From: Candidatus Dactylopiibacterium carminicum
Lineage (GTDB): Bacteria; Pseudomonadota; Gammaproteobacteria; Burkholderiales; Rhodocyclaceae
Reading direction: 5' to 3'
Length of the DNA: 64,000 bases
Assembly: GCF_014736495.1 (NCBI RefSeq)
Contig: NZ_MDUX01000002.1
Coordinates: 1-64,000, forward strand
Shown here: positions 39,676 to 49,293 of the stretch, in pieces
How positions within the stretch are numbered: the first letter of the stretch is position 1
How the letters are laid out: each line of letters begins with the position of its first letter
Made by a program: the position numbers and the translations under genes
Notes under the pieces: generated by a model
What the model saw: only the letters and a program-made list of their open reading frames with translations
What the model was told of the DNA's origin: nothing
Databases searched by the model: none

Positions 39676-40499
39676 GAGCCTGTTCACAGTATCCGGAATG
39701 TGTTTACATTCTGGAATTTGGGTGTGAGCCATGGATCGGGGAATGTTGAACGACGCGCAATGGAAACGGATTGAGCATCTGCTTCCGGGCAAGCCGACGG
39801 ACAAAGGCGGTCGGGCGGCGGATAACCGTCGTTTCGTGGAAGCGGTGTTATACACGGCACGTGTCGGAAACCCCTGGAGGGACTTGCCGACGCGTTTTGG
39901 GAACTGGCACTCGGTGTATGTCCGCTTTGCCCGCTGGGAGACATACGGAGTATGGGATCGCATTGCTCAAGCACTGCGCGGTGAGGCCGATCTTGAAGAA
40001 CTCTTCATCGATTCGACAATCGTTCGAGCCCACCAACACTCAGCCGGTGCTCCCAAAAAAACGGTCCGCATCAGGACCAAGCCATCGGGCGAAGCCGTGG
40101 TGGATTGACCACCAAGATACACGCCTGCGTGGATGCACTGGGCAATCCGATCCGTCTGATCCTGACTGCGGGGCAAGAGGCCGACGTGACGCAAGGTGCG
40201 GCACTGGTGGCAGAGATTCCAACAGGCGCCGTCATTGCTGACAAGGGATACGACAGCGACGCTCTGATCGAAACCATTGAGGCCTCGGGGGCTCAGGCCA
40301 TCATTCCGCCTCGGAACAACCGCACGATCCAGCGCGAAACTGACTGGCATCGCTACAAAGCGAGAAACCTCGTCGAGCGATTCTTCAACCGGCTCAAGCA
40401 GTTCCGTCGCTTGGCGACGCGTTACGACAAGCTGGCCAGTCGTTTCAGCGCCTTCTTGCATCTCGCATGCGCCTATATCTGGCTACTGTGAACACGCCC
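39676..40499 (+). mobile_element. IS5-family insertion sequence (IS427-like), 824 bp
   Basis: The element has 14-bp ends, GAGCCTGTTCACAG on the left and GGGCGTGTTCACAG as reverse complement on the right (12 of 14 match). It is flanked by a TA target duplication (39674-39675 and 40500-40501). Removing it with one TA restores the reading frame of the host gene. Size, TA target and two-frame transposase fit the IS427 group of IS5. Confidence 0.92.
39731..40491 (+). CDS. IS5-family transposase made by -1 frameshifting
   Basis: Two overlapping frames (39731-40108 and 40105-40491) encode one DDE transposase. The first part has the IS5 start (LNDAQWKRIEHLLPG) and the first acid in FIDSTIVRAHQH. The second has DALGNPIRL, ADKGYDSD (second acid) and RNLVERFFNRLKQFRRLATRYD (third acid). 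A run of seven A at 40055-40061 is a classic slippery site. Slipping back one base there yields DQAIGRSRGGLTTKIHA, the exact family sequence across the join. The element looks intact and may still be active. Confidence 0.9.
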
Positions 40500-41520
40500 T
40501 AGTCGAAGTGCGCGCGATCTCGGTCAATCCGGTCGATGTGAAGATCCGTGCCAGCGCCACGCCACCGGCCGGCGAAGCACGCGTGATCGGATGAGATGCC
40601 GCCGGCATCGTGAGGGCCGTGGGTGACAAGGTGACCCGCTTCAGGCCGGGCGATCGCGTCTGGTATGCCGGCGAGATCAACCGGCCCGGCAGCAATGCGG
40701 AACTGCAACTGGTGGATGAGCGCATCGTCGGCCCTGCGCCGCAGCGCCTGGATTTCGCAGAGGCCGCCGCCCTGCCACTGACCAGCCTCACCGCCTGGGA
40801 ACTGCTGTTCGACCGCCTCAAGGTGCAGGATGCCGACCCCACGGCAGATAACCGCCTGCTGGTGATCGGCGCGGCCGGCGGCGTGGGCTCGGTACTGTTG
40901 CAGCTTGCACGCCAGCTCACCGGTTTCACCGTGATCGCCACCGCCTCGCGCGAGGAAACCCGCAACTGGGTACTGAGCCAGGGCGCCCACCACGTCATAG
41001 ACCACCGTGAGCCCTGGGCGCCGCAACTTGCCAGGCTGGGGCTCCAGGACGTCAGCCATGTCATCGGGTTGAACGCCACGGACAGCTATGTACCGCAGAT
41101 CGTCGAAGTGCTGCGGGCCGAAGGCCAGCTCGCGCTGATCGACGACCCGAAACAGTTCGACATCGTGCCGTTCAAGCGGAAGGCACTGTCGGTGCATTGG
41201 GAGCTGATGTTCACACGCCCGCTGTTCAAGACCGCCAGCCTCACCCGCCAGCACGACATCCTGCGCAAGATGGCCGCACTGGTGGATGCCGGCGTGGTGA
41301 AAACCACGCTCACGCAACGCCTCCAGGGCATCAACGCGGCGAACCTCAGACAGGCCCATGCCCAACTGGAACGCGGCAGCACGCGCGGCAAGATCGTGCT
41401 GGAAGGCTTCTGAACTGCCGCATCGCCCGCCCCGAAGGGTCTCTCGCAGTGCACAATCGCGGCTTTGGCCGGCCTGGCGCCCCTGGCGCAGGCCGGCGAC
41501 TCATGCGGGAGTTTCCAGGA

Positions 41521-42438
41521 ATGTCCTCATCGCCAGCAGCAGCCGGCCAGAAGGCGGATTGGGCCGGCATTGCCATGCTGACCTTGCCCCCCTTGTTCTG
41601 GGCGGGCAATTTCATCGTCGGGCGCGCCATGCGCGATACCGTGCCGCCCCTGGCGCTATCCTTCGACCGCTGGGTGATCGCCTTCTGCTGCCTCTCCCCC
41701 TTCGCCTGGAGGGCAATGCTGCGGGATCTGCCGCGCTACCGGGAATTCTTCTGGCGCCTGCTGGGGCTGGCAGCCACCGGCGTGGCGGCATTCAACGTGC
41801 TGGTGTATTTCGGCCTGCAATCGACGAGTGCGGCCAACGGCATGATGCTCAACTCCTTCATCCCCCTGCTGATCGCAGGCATCGGCGCGCTGTTCTACCG
41901 GCAGCGGCTCACGCCGGCACAGATCGCAGGCTTCATCGTCTCCTTCTTCGGCGTCACGCTCATCGTCTCGCACGGCGATCCGCGCACGCTGGCCTCACAG
42001 GGCCTGTCGCAAGGCGATGCATTGGTGTTCATCGCCACAGTCTGCTGGGCCTTCTATACGCTGTGGCTGCGCCAGATCCCGGCGGAGATCGACCGCCTCG
42101 GTCTGATGCTGGCGCAGATCGTGATCGCACTGGTACTGCTTGCGCCCCTGCTCGCCTGGGAAATGGCCAGCGGCCGGCACGTCGTCTGGGGTACGAACTC
42201 CCTGCTCGCCATCGCTTATGTCGGCGTTTTCCCGTCCGTACTGGCCTTCGTTCTCTATGGCGCCGGCGTGATGCGCGTGGGCGCAGCACGGGCAGGCCTT
42301 TTCATCCATCTGCTGCCCGTCTTCGGCACCCTGCTTTCGGTGACACTGCTGCGCGAACCATTGCACGGCTATCAACTCTTCGGCATGGGCGCGATCCTGG
42401 CGGGCGTGGCCTGGGCCAACCGACCGGCGGGGCGCTGA
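41521..42438 (+). CDS. EamA/DMT-family transporter
   Basis: A 305-residue membrane protein with ten predicted segments in two EamA repeats (PPLFWAGNFIVGRAMRD near the start; PSVLAFVLYGAGVMRVGAARAG in the second). It probably exports a small metabolite. GGGAG lies 10 bases before the ATG at 41521; the frame extends far upstream without a better start. No frame damage is seen. Confidence 0.87.
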   Translation: MSSSPAAAGQKADWAGIAMLTLPPLFWAGNFIVGRAMRDTVPPLALSFDRWVIAFCCLSPFAWRAMLRDLPRYREFFWRLLGLAATGVAAFNVLVYFGLQSTSAANGMMLNSFIPLLIAGIGALFYRQRLTPAQIAGFIVSFFGVTLIVSHGDPRTLASQGLSQGDALVFIATVCWAFYTLWLRQIPAEIDRLGLMLAQIVIALVLLAPLLAWEMASGRHVVWGTNSLLAIAYVGVFPSVLAFVLYGAGVMRVGAARAGLFIHLLPVFGTLLSVTLLREPLHGYQLFGMGAILAGVAWANRPAGR

Positions 42439-42586
42439 AGCCCTTTCGTCACACAAGCTGCAGGTTTGCAAATAGAAGAAAAACAAGGCCCTGCGATAAG
42501 CCTGCGTGCGCTGTTTTCGTGCACGCCTGGAGTATGCTTCGCCCTCAAAGAACGAGAGCCCCCGTTTCTCGCCGGGCGATGTACGA

Positions 42587-44716
42587 ATGATGACTTCTCC
42601 GCTGATCAGCGCTTACCTGGTCTCAGTCGGCATCCTCCTGATGGCCGGCGCGCATGCCGCGATCCTGGCCTGTGGCCGGAACCACGCGGCCGCGAAGTGC
42701 TTGTTCGCCGCGCTGTGCTTCGGCTTCGCCGGTTTCCAGTTCTTCAACGCCATGCAGAACGCAGCGCCGGATCATGCCAGTGCGCTGGCGGCGCACCGCT
42801 GGGTCGGCTTCTTCTCCATCCTCGTCATCCCGCTGATCGGCTGCGCGACCGCAGCCCTGGATACGCGTCGCTTCCCGCTGCGCACGATGCTCGCGCTGAT
42901 CGCCTTTTCCGCCCTGGCGATCACCTACAACTTCCTCACGCCTTACGGTTACCGCTTCTACAAGCTCGCACCCGACCTGATGCTGACGCTGCCCTGGGGA
43001 GAGCATGTCTGGCTGATCCGTGGCGAGCCCACGCTGATATACCGGCTGATACGACTGGTATCGCTGTGCGTGATGATCTACATGATGCAGGTCGTGTTCT
43101 CGCACGCCCAATTGCGGGACAGGCTCTCGCGACTGCTGATCGGCGCAGGCGTGGCTGTGCTGATGGTGGCTGCACTGCTGGCCGGCATGTCGGACTCCGG
43201 CACGCTCGCCATTCCCTACCTCGGCGGCTTCGTCTTCGTCTTCCTGGCCGGAGCGTTCTCCTTGCTGATCCGCCGCGAACTGATCCGGCACGCACTGAAC
43301 GAAAAACGCATCGAACGCGCGCTGCACCGGGAAGCACGCAGCCGACGCCTGGCCGACGCGCGGGCGGACCGCAACCTGCACACCGACACCCTGACCGGTC
43401 TGCCGAACCGGGCCGGCTTCTTCCTCAAGCTGCAAGCCCTGATGGCACAGGGGGCACACCAGGACGCCATGATCGTGGTGCTTCGGCTGGATATCGACCG
43501 CCTCGGCATCCTCAAGGGAACGCACGGCATCGCCACCAGTGACGAGGCCCTGCTCAAGGCCAGCCAGCGACTGCTCGACAACATCCGCAACAGCGACGTG
43601 CTGGCACGCACCAGCAACGATGGCTTCGCACTGATCGGCAACCATCTCGCCGACAAGGCCGGCATAGAAGCCTTCCGCCGCAAACTCGGCAGCATCTTCG
43701 AGCAGGCCTTCGACATCGGTGGCCACAGCCTCAAGCTCACCGCCTGTGTCGGTACCGCAATCTTTCCCGACGACGCGCTGAGCGCCACCGACCTGCTGGC
43801 CGCCGCGGAACTCGCGTTGCAGGACGCCCGCAGCGTTGGCCCCAACCAGCAACGAAGCTTCCGTCCCGAACTGCAGGAAAAGCTGCGCCAGCGCATCGAT
43901 CTGGAGTCGGCACTGCGCGAAGCACTGTCACGCCGGCAACTGTTTCTCTGCTACCAACCCCAGATCTGCGCCGATACCAGCCGTACGCTGGCCTTCGAAG
44001 CACTGATCCGCTGGCAGCATCCGGAATACGGCCTGGTGCCCCCCGCACACTTCATCCCGCTGGCCGAAGCCATCGGGCTCATCAACCCCATCGGCGCCTG
44101 GGTCGTCGAGACAGCCTGTGCCCAGCTGGCCGCCTGGCATCGCGCCGGCCATCGCCCGCTGCGCATGGCCGTCAACCTCTCCGCCCGCCAGCTGCTGGAC
44201 CCCACGCTCGAAAACACCATCCTGCGCGCACTCGCGGAAACCGGCCTGACGCCCCCCGATCTCGAACTAGAGATCACCGAATCCGTGCTGATCCAGGACC
44301 CCAAACGCACCGTCGAGCGTCTGCTCGCGCTGCGCAAGCTGGGCCTGCGGCTTTCCATCGATGATTTCGGTACCGGCTATTCCTCCCTCAGCTACCTGCG
44401 CATCCTCCCCGTCCACGCCCTGAAACTGGACCGCAGCTTCGTCGACGAAATGGACAAGGACACCATCAGCCGGGAGATCTGCGCCAGCACCATTCGCCTG
44501 GCCCAACGGCTGCAACTGGAAATCGTGGCCGAAGGTGTGGAAACGGAAACCCAGGCACAGCAACTGCGGGAGCTCGGCTGCCCCATCTTCCAGGGCTACC
44601 TCTTCTCGCACCCGCTTGGTGCCGAGGCCGCCGAGCAGCATCTGCAGCACAAGCGCTCATCCGAAAATCCATGCCTCCTGCCCCTGAACTCCGGGCCGGC
44701 CACAGCAGTGCCCTGA
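42587..44716 (+). CDS. Membrane GGDEF-EAL protein with degenerate GGDEF
   Basis: A 709-residue cyclic-di-GMP protein. The first 235 residues hold about seven hydrophobic segments (a 7TM-type sensor). The GGDEF domain is recognisable (DTLTGLPNRAGFF) but its active site reads SNDGF, so it should not make cyclic di-GMP and may bind GTP as a sensor. The EAL domain looks active: AFEALIRWQHP, NLSARQL, ELEITESVLI, DDFGTGYSSLSYL and EIVAEGVET. It is therefore probably a phosphodiesterase. The start at 42587 is from homology; the ribosome site is weak. Confidence 0.9.
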   Translation: MMTSPLISAYLVSVGILLMAGAHAAILACGRNHAAAKCLFAALCFGFAGFQFFNAMQNAAPDHASALAAHRWVGFFSILVIPLIGCATAALDTRRFPLRTMLALIAFSALAITYNFLTPYGYRFYKLAPDLMLTLPWGEHVWLIRGEPTLIYRLIRLVSLCVMIYMMQVVFSHAQLRDRLSRLLIGAGVAVLMVAALLAGMSDSGTLAIPYLGGFVFVFLAGAFSLLIRRELIRHALNEKRIERALHREARSRRLADARADRNLHTDTLTGLPNRAGFFLKLQALMAQGAHQDAMIVVLRLDIDRLGILKGTHGIATSDEALLKASQRLLDNIRNSDVLARTSNDGFALIGNHLADKAGIEAFRRKLGSIFEQAFDIGGHSLKLTACVGTAIFPDDALSATDLLAAAELALQDARSVGPNQQRSFRPELQEKLRQRIDLESALREALSRRQLFLCYQPQICADTSRTLAFEALIRWQHPEYGLVPPAHFIPLAEAIGLINPIGAWVVETACAQLAAWHRAGHRPLRMAVNLSARQLLDPTLENTILRALAETGLTPPDLELEITESVLIQDPKRTVERLLALRKLGLRLSIDDFGTGYSSLSYLRILPVHALKLDRSFVDEMDKDTISREICASTIRLAQRLQLEIVAEGVETETQAQQLRELGCPIFQGYLFSHPLGAEAAEQHLQHKRSSENPCLLPLNSGPATAVP

Positions 44717-44733
44717 GCGGGAGCGCGCCGGAA

Positions 44734-45279
44734 TCAGGTCGCCATCTGACGGAGCACCGCATCGCACAGGTGCTCGACAGGCTCGGCGGAATCCAGGCGG
44801 ATAACTGGGCAATGCAGCGTGGTCATCCAGCGCTCATGCAGATCAAAACTACGGACTGGTGCCCTGGCATGATCGTAGCTGCTCGCCCAGGCCATGAACT
44901 CCAGATGCTGCTGACGCATATCACCACCAGGCTCAAGCCGGTCGCCATACCGCGTCTGCTCACGTGCGGCGATACGGGCCATGCGGACCGCCGGATCCAG
45001 GGAAAGGAATACCGCCAGCGTGAAATAAGGCAGTAGCGGACCACCCCAGCTGCAGAGCGAACCGGACAGCACCCAGCGCGCCTCATCGCGGATATCCCGC
45101 TCGATCATCGCGATGCGTTCGCCTGCGCTGCGCCTGTGCGTGAATGGCGGCTCGGTCGGATGCTAGTAGTACGAATCCGTGTCGAGATGGCGTCCACCGA
45201 TCGCCCTGGCCAAGCATTCACCCAATGTAGTGGTGCCGGAACCGGAAGCACCGAAGACGTGGATCCCGAGGCCCTTCAT
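44734..45279 (-). pseudogene. P-loop adenylate-kinase-like protein with an in-frame amber stop
   Basis: A small P-loop kinase of about 180 residues. The start has GIHVFGASGSGTTTLGECLA (Walker A GASGSGTT) and HLDTDSYY. A TAG at 45163-45165 then interrupts the frame where relatives have Trp (DSYYW). In-frame sequence goes on with HPTEPPFTHRRS, AMIERDIRDEARWVLSGSL and a full C-terminal half. A single TGG-to-TAG change explains the break. The ATG overlaps the GNAT stop (TGATG), so the two genes were cotranscribed. Function unknown. Confidence 0.78.
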
Positions 45280-45731
45280 CACCCAGCCACCAAGCGCTTT
45301 CTGAACAGCATCTGGCCATCGTCCTGGACGCCTTCGGCACGCCAGCCCAGAGCGCGATAGAAGCCGTTGGCTCTGACCTCGGGGCGACTGTCGGTCAGCA
45401 GCCAGGCCTCGCTGCACGCCTGCGAAAGCAGCCAGCCCTCTGCCGTGTCCAGCAGCCGTCGGCCTACGCCTCGCCCCTCATGTGCCGGATGCACGAACAA
45501 CGCGAAGACACAGGCCTCACCGGCATCCGCCATGGCAAAACCGAGCAGGACGCCCTCTTCATGAACGACCCAGCCACGGCTGCATCCCTCCAGCATTCCG
45601 GGAAGGCTCTCCGGCGTCACGCCAAGCTCGGCCAGCGCTGCACGTGACATATGGTTTTCACGCACGCTGGTGCGCAACTCGAACATCGCCTGAACATCAC
45701 CCGCCGTGGCGACACGCATCTCCATCCGCAT
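45279..45731 (-). CDS. GNAT-family N-acetyltransferase
   Basis: A 150-residue acyl-CoA-dependent acetyltransferase. The acetyl-CoA site is VHPAHEGRGVGRRLLDTAEGW, and the C-terminal strand region NGFYRALGWRAEG is typical. GGAGG lies 8 bases before the ATG at 45731, which is preferred over the frame start at 45770. The substrate is unknown. It precedes the broken kinase gene with a one-base overlap. Confidence 0.85.
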   Translation of the reverse strand: MRMEMRVATAGDVQAMFELRTSVRENHMSRAALAELGVTPESLPGMLEGCSRGWVVHEEGVLLGFAMADAGEACVFALFVHPAHEGRGVGRRLLDTAEGWLLSQACSEAWLLTDSRPEVRANGFYRALGWRAEGVQDDGQMLFRKRLVAG

Positions 45732-45773
45732 TTCTTCCACCTCCCGGGCAAATCCGCCGGAGGTTCTCACGAA

Positions 45774-45998
45774 TCAGGTCGCGGAGTCTCGCGTCGATGG
45801 CATCGCCTCAGCTACCTGCTCCGGCTGATCCCGACTTTCCGGAGTCCATTCGAACCAGTCGTCACCGAAAGTTTCGACCGGATGGGGCGTGCGCTCCGAA
45901 CCATTGCCACACGCCATCGAGCCCGCCGGGCAGTACTTGTCGCAGCCCCAGCAGATGCGTTCCGGGTGCGCGGGGTGGATCGGGAATTTCTTGGCCAT
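45774..45998 (-). CDS. DUF3079-family small protein
   Basis: A 74-residue protein recognised as DUF3079 by AKKFPIHPAHPERICWGCDKYC and GNGSERTPHPVETFGDDW. The four cysteines (CWGCDKYC and a later Cys) suggest a small metal site. GGAGAAG lies 7 bases before the ATG at 45998. It lies between the MarR and GNAT genes in the same direction. Function unknown. Confidence 0.8.
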   Translation of the reverse strand: MAKKFPIHPAHPERICWGCDKYCPAGSMACGNGSERTPHPVETFGDDWFEWTPESRDQPEQVAEAMPSTRDSAT

Positions 45999-46028
45999 CG
46001 ATGCTTCTCCAGGCTGAGCCACGCGCAT

Positions 46029-46502
46029 TCATGACGCCTGACGCCGGCCGCGACGCGGCGCGGGCGAGGCCGGCCCGGGAGCGGCCGATTCGCGGTCCTC
46101 GTCGTTGAACGCGGTGATCCGCGCCACGCGGAAGGTTTCCTGCAACGAACGCAGTTCCGCCTCGTGCAGGGCCGCCAGGCGTTGCAGGTGCTGCTCGCCC
46201 GCCGGCTTGAGGTGGATTTCGACGCGGCGCCGGTCCGCCTCGCTCTTGCGCCGCTCCACCAGATCCAGCTCCTCGCAGCGCGTGAGCAGCGCCACGGCGC
46301 CGTGGTGATGCATCTGCAGGCGCTCGGCGAGTTCGCCGACGGTGGCCCAGTCCCGCCCCGGAAAACCGCGTACATGCAGCAGCAGCAGGTATTGCAGCGG
46401 CGTGATGCCCTCCTGCTTGGCGGCCGTCTCGCTGAAATGCAGGAAGCGGCGCAGTTGGTAGCGGAATTCCGAGAGCGCTTCGTAGTGTTGCTTGGTCAGC
46501 AT
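46029..46502 (-). CDS. MarR-family regulator
   Basis: A 157-residue winged-helix protein (ITPLQYLLLLHVRG, then VGELAERLQMHHHGAVALLTRCEELDLVERRKSEADRRRVEIHL). The ATG at 46502 is chosen from homology; upstream ATGs in the frame lie inside the operator region. It diverges from a flavin-reductase-type gene, and two matching palindromes stand between them. It probably represses both genes and releases DNA on binding a phenolic or oxidant signal; the signal is inferred from the family. Confidence 0.85.
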   Translation of the reverse strand: MLTKQHYEALSEFRYQLRRFLHFSETAAKQEGITPLQYLLLLHVRGFPGRDWATVGELAERLQMHHHGAVALLTRCEELDLVERRKSEADRRRVEIHLKPAGEQHLQRLAALHEAELRSLQETFRVARITAFNDEDRESAAPGPASPAPRRGRRQAS

Positions 46503-46523
46503 GGTTTGATCCGGGCGAACTTG

Positions 46524-46571
46524 CATCAAGTTGTGATGTATCTTACGCTGCAAATACATCATGTGGTGATG
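46524..46571. promoter_or_regulatory. Tandem MarR operators
   Basis: Two copies of CATCA-N5-TGATG lie at 46524-46538 and 46557-46571. Their centres are 33 bases apart, about three helical turns, so both face the same side of the DNA. The copies also share flanking T/AT bases. They lie between the divergent MarR and flavin-reductase starts. Confidence 0.7.
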
Positions 46572-46635
46572 GATTTTTGAATGCGCGGGGGCGTCATCGA
46601 CGGCGCCCGGCCCGCCGCCAACGGAGAGAAACGAC

Positions 46636-47223
46636 ATGCACAAGACCATCGAAGCCAAGGCCCTGTACTGGGGCAATACCGTCATCCTGCTGAGCACCAT
46701 CGATGCCACGGGGCAGACCAACATCACGCCGATCTCGTCGAGCTGGTCGCTCGGCAAGGGCATCGTGATCGGCCTCAGCCTGAACGGCAAGGCCATCGAG
46801 AATCTCGAACATCACCCGGAAATCGTGCTGAACGTGGCCAGTGCGGATCTCGCCAGCCAGGTGGCGGCCATCGAGCGCTTTACGGGCAAATTGCCGGTGC
46901 CGCCGGAAAAGGAGAAAGCCGGTTTTTCCCACTGCGCCGACAAGTTCGCCGCCGCCGGCTTCACCCCCGAGCCCTCCGTGCAGGTCCGCCCGGCGCGCAT
47001 CCGCGAATGCGGCATCCAGGTGGAATGCACGGTGGCGCACATCACCCGGCGCGACGGTTTTGCCATTGTCGAACTCCAGGTGCGCTGCGTGCATGCCGCG
47101 GAAAGCCTCCTCAAGGAAAGCGACCGGATCGACGCCACGCGCTGGCAGCCGCTGATCTACAACTTCCGCAGCTATCACGGCATCACCGCCAGCATGGGCG
47201 GCAACTTCCGCTTCGAGAACTGA
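46636..47223 (+). CDS. Flavin reductase-like protein (split-barrel FMN-binding)
   Basis: A 195-residue protein of the DIM6/NTAB flavin-reductase family, a split-barrel FMN binder. Visible blocks are NTVILLSTIDATGQTNITPISSSW at the start, IENLEHHPEIVLNV in the middle and ECTVAHITRRDGFAIVELQV near the end. It may supply reduced flavin or act on a small molecule itself. GGAGAG lies upstream of the ATG. It is controlled, by position, by the MarR gene. Confidence 0.85.
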   Translation: MHKTIEAKALYWGNTVILLSTIDATGQTNITPISSSWSLGKGIVIGLSLNGKAIENLEHHPEIVLNVASADLASQVAAIERFTGKLPVPPEKEKAGFSHCADKFAAAGFTPEPSVQVRPARIRECGIQVECTVAHITRRDGFAIVELQVRCVHAAESLLKESDRIDATRWQPLIYNFRSYHGITASMGGNFRFEN

Positions 47224-47276
47224 GCGCCGCGGCTCTCCACCATACCGTCATGCCGGAGGGTATTCAGAGCAGCGGC

Positions 47277-48484
47277 TCAAGGCGGCCCCATGCAGCCCCG
47301 GCGGCCATCCGCCCGCGCCCGCCACAGCACCGGGCCAAGACGGCAGCTCAGCAGGGCGAAGGCGCCGGCCCACAGCAGCGAGGGCAGGCCGTAGGCGAAG
47401 GGCGCGAGCCAGCCGGCGGGCAGCCCCGGCCAGGCGATGGCGGTGCGCAGCAGACTGGCGGTGACGATCATCGCGGCGCCGATGGGCACCCAGGCGCGTT
47501 CGTCCAGTTCCAGACCGCTGTGATTGCGCCCGGCGATGCAGATCACGCAGTAGATCGACAGGCCGAAGGCGCCCACCGTCAGCAGATGGCGGCCGGCGCC
47601 CAGCCAGGCCGCCGCGTCGCCGAGCACCGCCAGCCCCATCGCGGCGTAGCCGGCGGCCATCAGCGCATACACCGCGTAGAGTATCAGCGCCCAGCGGCGC
47701 AGCAGCGGCCGGCCGACGTGCCAGTCCCCCATCAGGTTGAGGATCGCGGCGGCGGCGGCCGGGCGAGATACACCGGGTGACGGCCTGCGAGGGCGTCGCT
47801 GTCCTCGGCATCGGCGCCGGAAGTCAGCACGGCATGCTCCGCGTGGTATTCCTCGATCGCCAGATTGACGATGCGCATCGAAATGCGGCTCAGCGCCACC
47901 ACGACGAGCATCATCATCAGCCCCACGCAGGCATGCAGCCAGCGCTGCGGCGGCAGGCTGCGCAACAGATCCGCCTGATGCCCGAGCGCCACCAGCAGCA
48001 GGCCGCCGATCCCCCAGGCGAACGCCATCTGGCGCCGCTCCGGATCGGCCCACAGGCGAGGCAGCAGCAAGGCCAGCAGACCGCCGAGCAGACCGGCCCA
48101 GGCCAACGCGGTGAGCAGCACGGCGAGCGGATGCGCGAAGCCCGACGCCAGCACGCCCACCAGCCAGCAGGCGGCCAGCGTGCGGCCATAGCGCTCGGGA
48201 AAAGGCGGCGTATCGGTGAATTCCGGCCCGGCCACCAGCACGAAGCCCGCCACGGCGGCAAAGCCGAAACCGAACAGCAGCCCTTGCGCATGCCAGCCGA
48301 ACGGCCCCGCCGGCAATGCGAGGGCGGCTGGCGGCAGCAGCGGCAAGCCGTGGCCGAGGAACAGCCCCCACAGCAGCATCAGCGCCACGGCGACCAGGCT
48401 GCCGGTAAGGAAGAAGGGGCGGAAGCCGCACTGCCAGAGCGGGTGGCTCAGGCGCAGGCAGGCGGGCAGTGGCATGCGTGTCAT
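47277..48484 (-). pseudogene. nnrS: NnrS-family membrane protein, frameshifted
   Basis: A haem- and copper-containing membrane protein family linked to nitric-oxide stress, about 402 residues and twelve hydrophobic segments. From the ATG at 48484 the frame covers PLWQCGFRPFFLTGSLVA and GWHAQGLLFGFGFAAVAGFVLVA up to about 47760 and then stops. The next frame continues ILNLMGDWHVGRPLLRRWALILYAVYAL to 47277. One missing G in the GG at 47759-47760 (minus strand) repairs it. The gene ends the iron-regulated ABC transporter unit. Confidence 0.8.
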
Positions 48485-48492
48485 GGCGGATC

Positions 48493-49293
48493 TCAGCAGG
48501 AAAGCGCGCGCGGCATCTGCGCGGCCCGTGGCGCGGGGGCCGCGCCCGGCAATTCGAAGCAGCTGCGCACCAGCGGCACCTGCAACAGCTTCGCGGTCTC
48601 GGCATGGACCCAGGCGGCATCCCGCGCGGCCGGCGCGAGGTCCGGCCGGTACTCGTGCAGGATGCGGCCGGGGTGCGGCGCCATGATCAGGATGCGGTCG
48701 GCCAGGCCCATGGCTTCCATCACGTCATGGGTGATCATCAGCACGGCGGTGGACTGCTGGCCGCGGTATTCGAGCAGCAGTTCGTGCAGCTGCGCCTTGA
48801 GGCCGATATCCAGCGCGGCGAACGGTTCGTCGAGCAGCAGCAGGTCTGGCGCCGTGACCAGGGCCCGGCCCAGCGCGACGCGGCTCTGCATGCCGCCCGA
48901 GAGCGCATGCGGCCAGGCCTCCAGCGCCAGCGAATCCAGCCCCAGGCGCAGGCCGATGGCCTGTGCCGCCTCGCGCGCACGAGCGCGCGGCACGCCCTCG
49001 GCGCGCAGGCTCAGGGCGATGTTGTCGCGCGCGTTCTGCCAGGGCAGCAGGCGCGGCTGCTGGAACATCATGGCCGGCCGCGCGAAGGTGTTGACGAGGC
49101 GGCCCGCCTGGAGATCCAGCAGGCCGGCGCACAGATGCAGCAGCGTGGTCTTGCCGCAGCCCGAGGGGCCGAGCAGCGCCAGCACCTCGCCCGCGCCGAG
49201 GTGGAAATGGATGTCCTGCAACATCGGATGGATGCGCCAGGCGTATTCGAGGGCGTGGACGCCGAGCTGCTTGCCCGGCAGGTGGCGCGTCAT
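48493..49293 (-). CDS. ABC transporter ATPase, NitT/TauT type
   Basis: A 266-residue ATPase. Walker A (GPSGCGKTT), the signature LSGGMQSRVALGRAL, Walker B (LLLLDEPFAALD) and the switch histidine (MITHD) are present. Its ATG overlaps the permease stop (ATGA). With the permease and binding protein it forms a complete importer under a Fur-like site. The substrate cannot be read from sequence; iron control suggests a metal complex or an iron-sparing nutrient. Confidence 0.85.
   Translation of the reverse strand: MTRHLPGKQLGVHALEYAWRIHPMLQDIHFHLGAGEVLALLGPSGCGKTTLLHLCAGLLDLQAGRLVNTFARPAMMFQQPRLLPWQNARDNIALSLRAEGVPRARAREAAQAIGLRLGLDSLALEAWPHALSGGMQSRVALGRALVTAPDLLLLDEPFAALDIGLKAQLHELLLEYRGQQSTAVLMITHDVMEAMGLADRILIMAPHPGRILHEYRPDLAPAARDAAWVHAETAKLLQVPLVRSCFELPGAAPAPRAAQMPRALSC

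Larger units (their letters stand above)
39573..41413 (+). pseudogene. Zinc-type quinone oxidoreductase/alcohol dehydrogenase, split by an IS and a stop
   Basis: Joining 39573-39675 to 40502-41413 gives an MDR-superfamily oxidoreductase of about 337 residues. It starts MKAIGFHQPLPIDHAEALVD, continues LVEVRAISVNPVDVKIRA and has the NADPH site VIGAAGGVGSVLLQLARQL. An IS5-type element sits at codon 35. In addition, the highly conserved Trp of RVIGWDAAG is a TGA stop at 40592-40594. The gene is therefore inactive by two independent events. Function in life was probably NADPH-dependent reduction of quinones or enals. Confidence 0.88.
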
